A DNA stretch of 64,000 nucleotides from Ashinkailepas kermadecensis (GCA_034440615.1 JAOTOM010005108.1:372001-436000), one strand, 5' to 3'; shown: positions 45,556 through 57,700, counted from the stretch's first letter. Made by a program: numbers and translations. Notes: generated from the letters alone by a model not told the origin.

Positions 45556-47815
45556 CATGGGTGTAACCACGGTTTCGAAATTGGGGGACAAACCAGGGAC
45601 GCGGTAAGTTTGGACAAGATAGAGGGGTACTCCTCCCCCCCCAAAAAAAACCTTGGATTTCAGACCACTTCTTCTTCAATGTCTGGTTTTCAGACTTGCC
45701 ATTGTTAAAAATAATATTTTACGGGGAAAAATGGGTAAATTTGCAGTATTAGGTGTTTTTTTGTGGAATTTTTATTCAGAACACCATGTTTATGAAGGTG
45801 ACTAAGATGATGGAACCATTTACGTTCGGTGGAAATGAAGAAAAATTGATTTTTTGTTGATTTTTTTTATATTTCGAATTTAAATGAAACTAACTTAGCC
45901 TAACCAAACCTAACCCAGTTGTTTGCTTTATGGAGGCATGTAAATGCGTGTAAAAACTGTGCTTGTTACTACCTCAAAGCACGATAATACCCAAAAGTTT
46001 CCAAATATTTTTCACAAAAAATTTTGAAACAAAAATTGATTTTTTCTTCAAAAGCAGCTTAGGCTAGGTTAGGTTAGGCTGGATTATATTTCTGTTTTAA
46101 TTTTGATATTTTTCAGAAAATAAGTTGCGTGACATTTTTATAATTTTATTTTTGGGATTTGTTTTCTCCAAAAATCAGTTAGGCTAGGTTAGGTTAGGTT
46201 ATATTGCATTTTATTGTATTTGTACATTTCCATCACGATATATTGCTTGATACCAGAAAAAAATACGAGGTTTGACCTTTGACCTTTGAAATTAGTTCGA
46301 TTACGTAGCATTATAATACGGCCCAATCCGCGTCAAATGGCACCCACTTGATGCAAATTGAACCCATAGCGACGAATCGTGAGGCATTCGAAAAATTCAA
46401 ACTGGTCTTTGACCTTGATATATCCCGGTTTCAAAATGTTACTCGATGGTTCACCATAGGTTATCGCTTGATAGTGGATCTGGGTAGGCTTGAGCGAAAA
46501 CCAAAAAAAAATGTGAGGTGAACGAAGAAATCAGCTTGAATTTGAACCCGTCGAGATGATTTCGAATTATCAACTTTCTGATACCGCACAACAAGCGACG
46601 TCGAATGACATCCATCTGCCGCAAATTGAAGCCATAGCGACGAGACGCGAGGTCATCGAAGAACTCAATAAAATATTTGACCTTGACATGTCCAGGTTTG
46701 AAATGTTACTCGAATGTTCACCAATGGTTATTGCTTTACACCAGATTTGGATGGGTTTGAGCAAAAACGAAAGAAAATTGAGCGGACCGGATGTTCAGCT
46801 TGGCCTTTGCCCTTGACAATTAATTCGATTGTTTAGCGTTCTGATACCGCATAACAAGCCACGTCGAATGACGCCCATTTGATGGAAATTGAAGCGATAG
46901 CAACCGAACCTCGCGTTCGGTCGATATCGCTTCAATAACGCCATCTAATAAATCAAGCTAACCTTTGACCTAGATGTTTGTCCTTGACATGTACCGGTTA
47001 TAAATCTTACATGATGCTTCACCACAGGCTATTGCTTGATACCAGATCTAGGCGGGTTTGGGTGAAAACGGAAAAAAATAGCAGGCAACCGAAGAAACCG
47101 GTTTGCGTTGGACCTGGACCGTTAAGGTGGTAATGTAAGACCTATGTAGTTGCTTCCAGCATGTTCAGTGGAAGCAGAAGCATTTGTGGTAATTGATTCG
47201 AACGATCATAAACCCGTCGCTGAATGCCGATGCCAATACAAATACGCCTCTTGCGAACACATCGCTGAATACGAATACGAATACGACGTTAACTTGACGT
47301 ACTTGCTTAAGGCTGCCCATGACTCTCCTCCATGATCTTGAAGATACCCAAGGGTATCAAGTCACGTTTGTTCAAGATATATCAATATATGCGCAGTGGA
47401 ATGCAACCTAAGACTATAATAAAGCCTTGCGATAATGCAAATTTGTTGCCTGGCAAAGCACAATTTTCCACCGAAGCGAAAACACAACATGGCCAAGGTT
47501 CATGTTATTCAAGAATGGCCTGGAAGCCGAAATTTCTAACGTTTGCTGATTTACAATTTGGAGATTTTGTGACGACAGATAGCCTGTGAAGCCCGTTGAT
47601 TGGCTTGATCGGTTTCTAGTATTTTTGGTGATTCTCTTGCATATATATTTTCACTTTATAAATGATTAAGTATAATTGTGCGGCCATCATACTCAGGTAG
47701 CTGAGGCTTAGGGGGACACGGAAAAATTGAGGGGGACAAATCGCCACTTTTCAGAAATTGGGGGGGGGGGACATGTCCCCCCAGCCCGCCCAGTGGCTAC
47801 ACCCATGGTCGCAGC
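45548..47815. mobile_element. Non-autonomous hAT-like DNA transposon with 8-bp target duplication
   Basis: The element spans 45556-47807 (2252 bp). It begins CATGGGTGTAACCAC and ends in the reverse complement of CATGGGTGTAGCCAC, so the terminal repeats match at 14 of 15 positions. The 8 bp on each side are identical: GTCGCAGC at 45548-45555 and 47808-47815. An 8-bp duplication and CA...TG ends are the hAT signature. Both subterminal regions carry GGGGGACA-type runs. No transposase frame is present (longest about 86 codons), so it would need an enzyme from elsewhere. It interrupts a 23-bp minisatellite that continues on both sides, which confirms the insertion. Confidence 0.9.
46275..47110. 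repeat. Three diverged ~270-300-bp tandem repeats inside the hAT-like element
   Basis: Shared landmarks recur in order three times: TTGACCTTGAcaTgTcc-like, TGTTACTCGA-like, TTCACCA, GATCTGGGTRGGYTTGAG-like and CGAAAACCAAAAA-like. Landmark starts fall near 46471, 46738 and 47038. The short ORF at 46556-46816 is the middle copy. Confidence 0.7.
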
Positions 47816-47875
47816 AGTGGCCGCCTCACAGCCGTGACAGCGGCCGTCTCACAGGTACGGCAGTGGCCGACTCAA
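47808..47875. repeat. 23-bp minisatellite, right part
   Basis: Three further units (GCAGTGGCCGCCTCACAGCC and variants) continue the array at 45195-45555 beyond the inserted element. Confidence 0.85.
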
Positions 47876-47879
47876 GTAG

Positions 47880-49490
47880 TCATCACAAGCATCACAAGTA
47901 GTCACTACTACTTCGCCATATCTCTAAAGACGTAAACTATGCTAAGCTCTAAAGATCCCTCGACGACTTATGGTGGGAGATCACAGTTCCTTCCATCGCC
48001 TCCCACTCCCCCAATGCTTGTGAGGATAAAATTGTTCAAGCGAGGGTTTCTTTGCAGCATTCTTTATGTGATAGTATGTGTGTGCCACGTCACGGGCCCA
48101 CGTCAAGGGCGTTCCGCCGAACAATCAACTGATGTGAGACGTTTTGGTGGTCAGCACGTAGTTTGTGCCAAACATGGCTATATCTGTGCTTGTCATACTT
48201 TCAACCACGCCCTCGGCGAGATTAGCCACAGATGCACCACCAGTGCCGAGACTTGCGCTACGAGCGCGGCAGTTTCTTCAGGACGTGGTAAGCTGCGCGG
48301 ACGGACCCTGGCGACACGGTGTTGGGAGTCAACTCGCTAATGTGCAGGCGAGACGCAGCTGCCAGTGCAATGCCGACGACGCTCTAGGTCGGCGACTCCT
48401 GGATGGCGCGCAGGTCACCGACTATGCGGATGTCGTCAATCTTGTAGGATCACTTCTTGTTATTGCTGTACTTTGGAGCAGCCGAGCGAATCCATGCTCA
48501 TAGTCTGGTTCTTGCAGTGCGGAGTCAGTATCAACGTGAAGGAAGTTAAATTATTCTAAATTCAACTTAAAAGTGAAAGCATTCAATAATTTGGGTCTTA
48601 TGCTTGAATTCAATCAACTCAAGTACTAGAAATTCGTGCCTCAAAATTACAAACAGACTTATTTTCCATCCCCAAATGCTTCAACTACGCACAATGACAC
48701 CACCAATATTGCGGACGTTTTGTTTCACCTCACTGGCAGTGGCCAGGGTCAATCGGACATCTCATGACAATATCATCAGATCAGAAGTCGTCAAGTGGTC
48801 CCGGGTACGGATCCCACCGGCGGACTAGCTTCTGCTTTCTCCGGGCTCAATGCGGGCAGCCCGCATGGTCCCTAGCCGTTCGGTGAACATTTCGCTAATG
48901 AGTAGAGGGGCGGTCCCGATGCGGTCTGCGAGCACGGGAGCCGTAGTCTAGTTCAGGAGGGGCTTCCATTAGCTCCGCACGGTGCTGCTTGCTGTGTACC
49001 TGCCTGCGTGCACGCATGATGAAGGTGGCCACGGTAGTCGGCCACTGTTAATTCTGCAACTTCATTTCAAGAGTGTCACGCGGGCGTAGGTGTTCGACAT
49101 TGTGAAGTTTGGCGGTAAGTGTACGCCGGCCGAAACCGCCTCCACCTATCTCTGAAAGTTTCCATGCCACTATCCATTGCTGCTGAGGTGTTCACGAGGG
49201 ACGATCTGACACATGGCTTTTGGCGGTACGAGCGGCGCTGGGAGTGACAGCATTCCAGCATACTGTGAGCTAAATTCACTTCAACAAACAGAAGCAGATC
49301 TCAATGTCAATATCAAACAGTTCTTGGTACCGAAAACATTGCACTGTACTGGAATGGGTGCAAAGTGACATTTGCAGTCGACGCGCCCCTAAATACCAGT
49401 CCACCACCACCACCACTGTACTGGACATGGGCGTGAACACCGAGGTTGGAGGGGGCAGATGCATGGGTCAAGACCACTGATTGCTCTGCT
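47880..49490. other. Unassigned stretch with possible tRNA-type SINE fragment
   Basis: No protein gene recognised. At about 48797-48826, GTCCCGGGTACGGATCCCACCGGCGG resembles the B box and T-stem side of tRNA-derived SINEs (consensus GGTTCGAATCC). No convincing A box was found upstream, so it is a fragment at best. Confidence 0.3.
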
Positions 49491-49545
49491 GTTGTTTGAG
49501 GTTTAGGGCTCTTGGACTAGGGATTGTGATCATTTGGCGCCCATA
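49491..49545 (-). mobile_element. Miniature retroposon relative, no clear target duplication
   Basis: On the minus strand it reads ATGGGCGCCAAATGATCACA, then GAGCCCTAAACCTCAAACAA. This matches the core of the four other insertions but is more diverged. I could not find flanking direct repeats, so it is old or was truncated otherwise. Confidence 0.5.
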
Positions 49546-50770
49546 GCTCATTCCTGATCAGTTGGCAGGAGAGAACATAACCCCACCCCACCCCCGGGTG
49601 CCACGGGTGCCTACTGCCATAGGATCAATTGACAGGAGAGAACATAACCAGGCGAAAGCCACAAGGGGAACTCTCTTTTGTTTTTCTCCTGCCTAGCTAA
49701 TGCCGCGAATGAAATACGTCAGCCCGTACATATTCGTCCGCAGCGAAGTTGCCAATAGTAACTCACATTTCTTGCGTCATAAAGTTCTACTGCTCTGATT
49801 AACATATTGATGTTACTACTACTGATCATGTGCGCCACAATCATGACCTAGGATCTTCCATGAAACTAGGGAGGTACGTCCAATCTCGACCCACCTGGAA
49901 TATCCAGCCATGTCTAGAATGAACCCTTCTCAGAGCCTGGGCTAAGCTCGGTCATCAGAGGGCTGAACTCATTGAGTGTCTGGTGCACTTTGGACCGGTT
50001 ATCTGTTAAATGTCGCGGAATTGACTAGGAGCGAGACCTCGACTTCCATTGAATTTGGTCATTGAACTGTCACTGATGACGGATGTCACTCACCCTTCCT
50101 GTTTAATCCCTCCGGAGTCGTCCTTTGACCGCGCACATTCCCTCCTGTCCCTCTTGCGCACTTGTCCCTCCCTCCGGCTTCCTTTGATGACTGGTGGGGA
50201 GCGGGGAGCGGTTGGCGAATGGAGCATGCCTCGGTAAATCTGACCCGCTAGCGGCGGTCAGCACGCTGACAATGTCTCCGCGTATAACCGGAGGCTGGCC
50301 GCATGCCGTTGCTGCGATTGGAACGCATTAGTGATAGGTCGAGGAGAGCGGGTTAATTGTAACAATTTCTACATTCTTCCAGAGGAAAATTAAGTTGTCA
50401 CTAATACCGCCAAGCAAAAATAAATATATTGGGCTCCATTGAGAAAACATAGTGGTCTAACCCGGACTTGTTAAGAAAAATGGAGGAAGGTGGGACCATT
50501 CCAAAACGCTTGCCCTTCGCCTGACCCTAACCATCTGGCATTATAGCATCATTATCATAATCACGTCGCCGTCGACCCAACATGGTCCCTTGATCCAGGG
50601 GAGTAGGATCGTAAGATCAGTAGGGGGACTCAGCCCTGGGTCGATCAACCTAGGTTACCCCCAAATACCAATGTCTGGCCGGATTGCGCTACTTTATTTT
50701 GCCATCTACGAAAAAAACATTAATTTGTAACTGTTGCGAATGTACATGGAGCATTTTACTTTCCTGAAAA
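49546..50770. other. Unassigned stretch
   Basis: A short motif GACAGGAGAGAACATAACC-like occurs twice (about 49565 and 49631). No gene or known element is recognised. Confidence 0.35.
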
Positions 50771-50774
50771 CTTC

Positions 50775-50860
50775 GAGAGGGGGGGAGGATGCACTCAAAA
50801 CTTTCCGGAGTGGCGCCTTTCCCGGCCGAAGGGGCACCACCCTTCATGGGGCACATGCCC
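50775..50860 (+). mobile_element. Diverged copy of the dispersed repeat seen at 11.5 and 20.7 kb
   Basis: Shares GGTGCACT-like, TTTCCCGGCC, AGGGGC and CACCACCCTTCATGGGG blocks in order with the minus strand of 11530-11650. Neither end is preserved. Confidence 0.5.
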
Positions 50861-51029
50861 CCAGTATCTCTTGTAGTAAATACAATACAATATCCCCCTG
50901 TTCTCAGCGGAATATGACCCTAGATGTAACGCATATGTGGAAATTCAAGAATTGCATAATTTAAAGTGGCGGGTAGGGCTCACGCCATTCATGCACGCAC
51001 ACTCACACCCACACATATATACATGTATA

Positions 51030-51030
<1 letters not shown>

Positions 51031-51068
<38 letters not shown>
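51031..51068. repeat. (TA)n microsatellite
   Basis: A pure TA run of about 38 bp, flanked by AT-rich simple sequence. Confidence 0.9.
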
Positions 51069-51069
<1 letters not shown>

Positions 51070-51321
51070 GATATATAAGTAGGTAGGTAGATATATACAC
51101 AACAAACAACAATGCGATTGGCCATCGATGGCACAACTCGGGCTGAAAAGAGGGCCAGACGCGGGCAGCCCACGCAGATCCTGCGCTGAAAATCACATTT
51201 GAAACATGGTGGCCCCGTCATCGATGGCAGTCCACAATGAACCCGTGAAAGGGTTGGACGTGGGCAATCTGTATGGTCATATTTGGGCAGTGCACGCAGA
51301 TTCTGTGCCGAAAGCCATATG

Positions 51322-51418
51322 GGAAGTAAGGTGGTTGATTTATTGATTAATTGATTATTTGGGTTTAATGACGCGCCGACTACAAGACCATTTAGCGCCC
51401 ATTGAGGAAGTAAGGTGG
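51322..51418 (-). mobile_element. Miniature retroposon copy 2 with 13-bp target duplication
   Basis: A 71-bp insert (51335-51405) lies between two GGAAGTAAGGTGG repeats (51322-51334 and 51406-51418). On the minus strand it starts TCAATGGGCGCTAAATGG, has GTAGTCGGCGCG and CCCAAATAATCAA, and ends in an ATCA/AATC-like tail about 26 bases long. It is the copy with the longest 3' tail and would be the youngest or best preserved. Confidence 0.85.
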
Positions 51419-52392
51419 CTCCGTGAAGAGGGACCAACGGCAAGCACTTAATCACTTAACGAAACTTTCATATTCATCTCATATCAATGATCGGAGTTTT
51501 CTGACACATTTGTACAGGCACATTTGTTCCAGCACAACATTTCTAAAACTCTCCCAAATCAAACGTGGGAGTGAAGCAAGGTCAAAACATATTTTAAATT
51601 AATTATGGATACCTGGATTTCTTTCAAAAGCAAGTTTCAGAGAAAACGGAAAAGCACCAGTGGACTCGGCTAACCTACTACAAACAATATGCGCATTTCC
51701 TAAGTTCATGCCCATAGAATATTTAGAACATATGCTATGTGCTCTAAAGACAAACGCCAAAAAAAATACCTACGTGCTTCGCGGCTTGTTGCTGCCTCCG
51801 GCAACTTTCTACCGTTCAATCAGCCGGTTCGTTTTCTTGGTTGTGTGGCGGTTTTTTATTGCGCGGCAAATACATCACAGCAACAAAGGAGAGCAAAATG
51901 TCTGAAGTGAAGCGTCACCAGTTTTTGGGAAAATGTCATTTCAGTGGGAAAAAACGAGGTGTACTTCATTACGGTCGTCACACTACAATACTCACCTCCA
52001 GACTACGCTGTAATATTCGGCTGCGAATGTTGGGCACCAGACCTCTCGTGGTCCGCGAAGAGCCGTCCAAGCAGCACATCTCCACGTGATTCTGATCCAA
52101 ATAGCCCTCCTTCATCTTCAAAACCCGATAGCTCATGCAACAGTTGTACTGCTTCAGAGGCGGACAATACTACAATACGGCGAGACAGGGTGTCCGCACG
52201 TGGAAACCAGACTCAGACTGAACTGATATCTACGGTTCTTATGATTCCTACAGATGTAGTTGTTATATCGGAAGCTCCACTGACCGCAATTTATGAAGGG
52301 TTGTTTTGAAATTGGTACTTAGGCATACACAATAATTGTCGAAATATATTGTATGCTATTTCACGAAGCAATTTTACGTTGTCAGAGAATAA
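51419..52392. other. AT-rich flank of the transposase-like ORF
   Basis: Short overlapping plus frames (51660-51905, 51841-52089, 51944-52309) could include 5' exons of the downstream gene. No splice chain can be fixed from sequence alone. Confidence 0.3.
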
Positions 52393-52422
52393 GACATTGC
52401 ACACGCCGAGGCCTTGTCTTTT

Positions 52423-54270
52423 ATGAAGAACAAGGAAGATGTGGAATTCTTGCAGCGTCAACGAGAGGCCGGCCGCCCCGGGAGCATGTTGGGGATGGAC
52501 AAAAAGTTGGTAAAGCAGGAGGAGAGGAAGCCGAAGAGGGACAAGGCGGAAGTGGCCCGCCGAGACAAGGAGCGTACAAGGAAGGAAGCTGCAAGAGAAG
52601 CCACGGTGGAACTCTCGGACGATGATGATGGTGCTGAAGACCAACCTGAGCTGTCATCAGCTGTTCTGGAGGAATCTCCTGCCAAGCGAGCTCGCGGCCG
52701 GGTCTCTGCCATCACTACTGCTCTCTGTGGTGCCCTCGATCGAACCAAGACTACGGACCGGGCGGCGGTTCATATCTTGGCTGCTGCTGCTTCAGCCTAC
52801 GACCAAGACCCAGCTGAGATGGCCCTGAACCGACAGAGCATCAGGAGAGCCCGTATTAAAGCCAGAGCTATCGCCGCCTCGACCTCTCGCGCCACCCTGC
52901 CCGAGGGCGTTATCCTGACCGTCCCCTGGGACGGGAAGATGGTCGCTGATGGACCTGGGCAGGAACTGGCAGAGCGATTTCCAATTTTGGTGTCCGGCGA
53001 AGGAGTGTCGAAGCTCCTGAATGCTCCCAAGCTCCCAACTAGCACGGGAGCAGCCATAGCGGATGCCGTATTCGGCACACTTCAGGACTGGGGACTCGCC
53101 GACCGTGTTGTTGGAATGGCTTTTGACACCACGGCCTCCAACACTGGACAACTGTCAGGGGCTTGTCTTCTTCTTCAGCAGAAGTTGGAGAAGCACCTCC
53201 TTCACTTCGCCTGTCGCCATCACATCCTGGAGCTCGTGGTTAAAAAGGTCTTCGGCCTCTGCACCTCCCTTATTACGTCTGGACCCGACATTCAACTGTT
53301 CAAGCGTTTCAAAGAAAAATGGGGCGCCATCGACACTGCCAGGTTCCAGACTCTGCTTGACGATCCTGCCGATCCGCCTCAATCGTTCGCTCAAGTGAGG
53401 GACTTCGCCTTGCAGCAGCTGAGCGTTCATCATCCACGCCACGACTATCGCGAGCTCCTGGAACTCACCGTCATTGTTCTGGGGGGAGTTCCGCAGAGGG
53501 GGATATGCTTTGCCAGGCCTCATCACCTTGCTCGATGGATGGCGAAGATCATCTACTCAATCAAGATCTTCCTCTTTCGCGAACAATTCCAGATTCGTCA
53601 ACAGAATATCCAAGGCCTGAGGCGCTTCGTCACCTTCTGCGTGACACTCTACGTGCCGATGTGGTTCCGAGCTCCCGTGGCTTCAACCGCCACTGCCCTG
53701 GACCTGCAGTTTCTACAAGACATCTCTGCTTATCCGGACTCCGAAGTTGCCATCACCGCTACGACGGCTTTCGGACGACACCTCTGGTACCTCTCCGAGC
53801 AGTTGGTCGGCCTTGCCTTCTTCGACGACCATGTCGACGTCGACACAAAGAGAAAGATGTTGGGCGCCCTGTCCAAGGAGGGGTCGGAGGACCCTCCAAA
53901 GCGCGTGACGATGGACCTCAGTCCCAATACCACCAAGCAAAAACATCTCTGGGACTTCGTCACGAGCACCACCCGCCACACTGTGTCAGCGCTCCGAACC
54001 AACGACGGTTTCCTGGACGCCGACCCCCAGACATGGAATGGCCGAGAAGACTTCCAGAAGGCCAAGTCAACTGTCGCTGAATTGAAGGTCACCAACGACT
54101 TCGCCGAGAGAGGAGTAGCCATCATGCAAGACTACCTTCCCCACCTGACACGCGACGAAGAGCAGCGCCAGTTCTCTTTCAGTCCGTCGAAGCCCACCGC
54201 CAGACATTCCCGGATTCCAAAAAGAAAACCGTTGTTGGCGGCCTACCTATTAAGAACTAGGCAACAATGA
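52423..54270 (+). CDS. Transposase-like (RNase H-like fold) protein, intact 615-codon ORF
   Basis: The first in-frame ATG is 52423; the frame is open back to 52393, so an upstream exon is possible. Residues 1-100 are highly charged (Lys/Arg/Glu, then an acidic DDDD patch), perhaps nuclear. The core has VVGMAFDTTASNTG (Asp235) and then FACRHH (Cys264 to His267), like the D and CxxH motifs of hAT-type RNase H-like transposases. Near the end TNDFAERGV gives Asp559 and Glu562, a candidate final acid. I know this pattern as a multi-copy uncharacterised family in arthropods and cnidarians; I cannot name it. The ORF is much more GC-rich than its flanks and unbroken, so it is either a recent insertion or under constraint. 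No terminal repeats were found. Confidence 0.7.
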   Translation: MKNKEDVEFLQRQREAGRPGSMLGMDKKLVKQEERKPKRDKAEVARRDKERTRKEAAREATVELSDDDDGAEDQPELSSAVLEESPAKRARGRVSAITTALCGALDRTKTTDRAAVHILAAAASAYDQDPAEMALNRQSIRRARIKARAIAASTSRATLPEGVILTVPWDGKMVADGPGQELAERFPILVSGEGVSKLLNAPKLPTSTGAAIADAVFGTLQDWGLADRVVGMAFDTTASNTGQLSGACLLLQQKLEKHLLHFACRHHILELVVKKVFGLCTSLITSGPDIQLFKRFKEKWGAIDTARFQTLLDDPADPPQSFAQVRDFALQQLSVHHPRHDYRELLELTVIVLGGVPQRGICFARPHHLARWMAKIIYSIKIFLFREQFQIRQQNIQGLRRFVTFCVTLYVPMWFRAPVASTATALDLQFLQDISAYPDSEVAITATTAFGRHLWYLSEQLVGLAFFDDHVDVDTKRKMLGALSKEGSEDPPKRVTMDLSPNTTKQKHLWDFVTSTTRHTVSALRTNDGFLDADPQTWNGREDFQKAKSTVAELKVTNDFAERGVAIMQDYLPHLTRDEEQRQFSFSPSKPTARHSRIPKRKPLLAAYLLRTRQQ

Positions 54271-54499
54271 GTGGGAGATAGGCACCCATGAAATCCCCCA
54301 AAGAGGGGATAATACTCACTTCATGTGAGGGGGACCTAGACATGCCCTTAGGTAGGTACTATGTAAAAATTCGGAGGCATTGCGGCACCAGAAATAATTG
54401 AGCTATGTTCACCAAATTCGGCATTCGTAGGTATTAGACTAAATGGAACAATTCTGCAGGGTGAGACATTAAACTTTTCGAAAATAAAAATTCAGGACC

Positions 54500-54506
<7 letters not shown>

Positions 54507-54584
<78 letters not shown>
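54507..54584. repeat. (TA)n microsatellite
   Basis: A pure TA run of about 78 bp, directly adjoining TTAGG-like repeats. Confidence 0.95.
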
Positions 54585-54587
<3 letters not shown>

Positions 54588-54720
54588 TTAGGTTATATTA
54601 TGTTATGTTAGATTAGGTTATGATAGGCTAGTTTAGGTTAGGTTACATTATGCTAGGCTGGTTTAGGTTAAATTACGTTAGGTTCGGTTCGGTTACGTTA
54701 GGTGATTTCACATTAGGTAG
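54585..54720. repeat. Interstitial degenerate TTAGG-type repeats
   Basis: GGTTAGGTTA and variants (GGTTATATTATG, GGCTAGTTTAGG, GGTTCGGTTCGG) fill about 135 bp. TTAGG is the usual arthropod telomere unit. Shorter tracts occur at 46067-46080, 46180-46200, 56240-56260, 56485-56500, 56790-56815 and 57285-57300. Confidence 0.75.
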
Positions 54721-57700
54721 GCATGGACTGATCCAAGTTGGCTAAAATGGATGGTTTTCCCTATAAGCTTGTGCATGATTTTTTTACCTACAGGTTTTCC
54801 AAGCAGCTTGGTTTTTCCCTTCTCAGGTTCTTTTAAGCTCTTTGGCGATATGCGCATGCGCATTAGGTATCTCGATTTCCCCCTTATTCGTCATAAAGAG
54901 GTTCCCTTCTTCCCCCCCCCCCATATCGTCATAAACTCGCCAAGTACGCTTATAACATATTAGTGGAAAGAACGTTCGAGGATTTGCTGGATCCGGCACC
55001 CTTGTATGAGTGTGTTTGAGTAGCCGATATTTACGGAAGTTACATAGGATTGTAGCTGAAACAAGGTACCTAGTACGATACCTAGTTACCATAAGCTCAT
55101 CTTCCTGAAAGCGGATCACCTTTTCCATGGTTTTGGCAAAATGTCGGCTTGTTTGGAGCAGCTTTCGATATCTGGTGAGTGTGCTGGCGAATATGTTGCC
55201 GAATGTGCACCCAAGTAATGCTGCATATTATGCGCAATAGTTACGATATCGGCATGTACGTAGCTGCTTGTAATAATCACGGGTGAAGTCCTCGTGTCTT
55301 GTGGAATGTCATGTGGTATTCGAGATCGTGATACCGAGCGTCCTGTAGCGCAATTCCAAGTAAATGAACTATCTATGATGCGCTATGTTATACAAGAACA
55401 GTTTATAGCATGTGTATTTGTATTGTTATTGATGACATTGGCGTCCCCAAATTAGGTAGATACCTGTCAAACACGCAAGATAGTACAGAGTTATATCTTT
55501 GTCAAAGCTGGGTTTGAAAGACTTCACAAATTTCTCAACTAACGTTATATCCATGGTGATTTTTACGTCCTGCTGCACTCGTTTCAACATCTGACACCTA
55601 ACGAGAAACCATTATTTTAACCCTGCATGGTGGGTAGGGTGTACAATACCAGGCTTCTAACATAGCACCCGGGAAACATTCAGCAGTGCTATGAAATTGT
55701 AAGGAAAGAAAGTGTTTTGAAACGACCTTCACATTTTCATAATATTCTAGAATTATTGTAGCTTAAGATAATCACAAGGAATGTTTGGTAAATATTTTGA
55801 TCTAGGTAAAATGTGATTTTTTGTAATTTTTTAATACACAGTATTTTGACATAAAAATGATGATGCGACCACTCATTTTGTCTGCAAATGATTACTTTTC
55901 AGTTGGCAAACAAATAGGTACATGATCATAATCTTCACTGCAAATATAGCCCATCACTTATAATTATCCATACCTGGCATGTCAGACATGATAAAGAAGA
56001 AATTCAACACTTCATGCACTCATTTTACTCTGACATCAAAATACTCTGACTCTGACTAATACTCTGACATCAAAAATCTTGTTTCTGCCTCCATTCAACA
56101 TTTATTTCCGAGAATGAATACTTGCAACCTGACGCGTCAGCAGCCAAGGCCGGAAATTCCATGCGATACTCTATTATTTTATTTTTATGTATTTGATGTC
56201 TGCCAAAAAATTTGTTTCAGACAATTTAGTTTTTCTGGCTAGGTTAGGCTAGATTAGGTTAGATTATATTATGATGTAATACACTTTATATTATGCTACA
56301 TTATCTGCCATTCTTACACTGCATATACTGGAGAACACTGCCATGTTCTGCTTATGGTCAAGAGTTAAAAAAATTACATATGAATATATAAATAATAAAA
56401 AATGAATAAAAACCTAACCTAGACTAAGATAATGTAGCATTAGCATAATATATAAAATGTATTACATCATAATATAATCTAACCCAACCTAACCGGAAAA
56501 CCAGAATCATCCAAAACAAATTTTTGGTCATGACATCGGGTATAGTAAAAGTAAAATAATGCAGCATTGCAAGGAACTTCCGGCCTTTGTCAACAGTTGC
56601 TGACACTGTGTTGCGAGTATTAATTCTCGGAGATAATGTTGAATTAAAGGCAGAAACATGAGGTTTTTGATGTCAGAGTATTAAATCAAGTGCATGTAGT
56701 GCATCTATATATATATATATAATCATATAATATATAATCATAATGTAGCATAATATATAACATACATTATAGCATAATATAATATAATCTAACCTAACCT
56801 AACCTAACCAGAAAACAAGAATCCTCCCAAACAGATTTTTCCAGCATGACATCAAAGCTTGTGGACCCTGCTAGTGCTGCAGTTAACGTTAACAGCATTG
56901 CAAGGAACTTCCAGCCTTGATAGAAGGTTTTGGCTGTGTCTGGCTGGAAATATTAATTGTTAGGAATGAATATGGAATTAAGCCAGAAACATAAGATTAT
57001 CAATGTCAATGAGTATTTAATTGAGTGCATGAAGTGAATTTCTGCTTTACCATGACTGTGACACACCAGGTACAGATAATTATATCAGATGGGCTATATT
57101 TGTAGTGAAGATTGTGATCATGCATTTCTTTCCCAACTGAGAAGTACTCATTTGCCAAGAAAATGAGTGGTTGCATTGTCATTTTCACATTAAAATACTC
57201 TGTATTAAAAATGATTCCAAAGAATCAAAATTTACCATGATCTCCTATAATACCAAAATAATTGCCTTCTTGCATTGGATGTTAGGCTAGGTTAGGTTAG
57301 ATTATGTTGCATCATTTTTTCTTAGTTTTGAACATTACTTTTTATGCTGTATTACCCAACTCAAAACCCTCTTTTGGGTGTCAGTTTGCCTCCCCCCAAC
57401 TGAAAAGTATGCATTTGCATGGGAAATAAGTGGTCATGTTCACCACATTGATAGTCACTGCATTAGAAAAAAAGACATTCCAAGAAATAAGAAATTACCT
57501 TAAACAGCAAATATTCCATCCCTGTCTCCAGCTCAGTAGTGCTCTGGCACTTGTGTACAGTATCCCAATGTTAGGTACAAGATTTAGGTGGAAAATGGCA
57601 CCTGGCTCGGAATAATTTTGATCACTGCAACCATCCAGTATGGTCACTAATTTGATATTGCCATCTTGGTGTTCCTCAGGTAGACATTCCATCACTCATA

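Noticed and set aside
48790..48830. tRNA gene
   Set aside because: Only a B-box-like stretch is present; no A box, acceptor stem or cloverleaf could be built.
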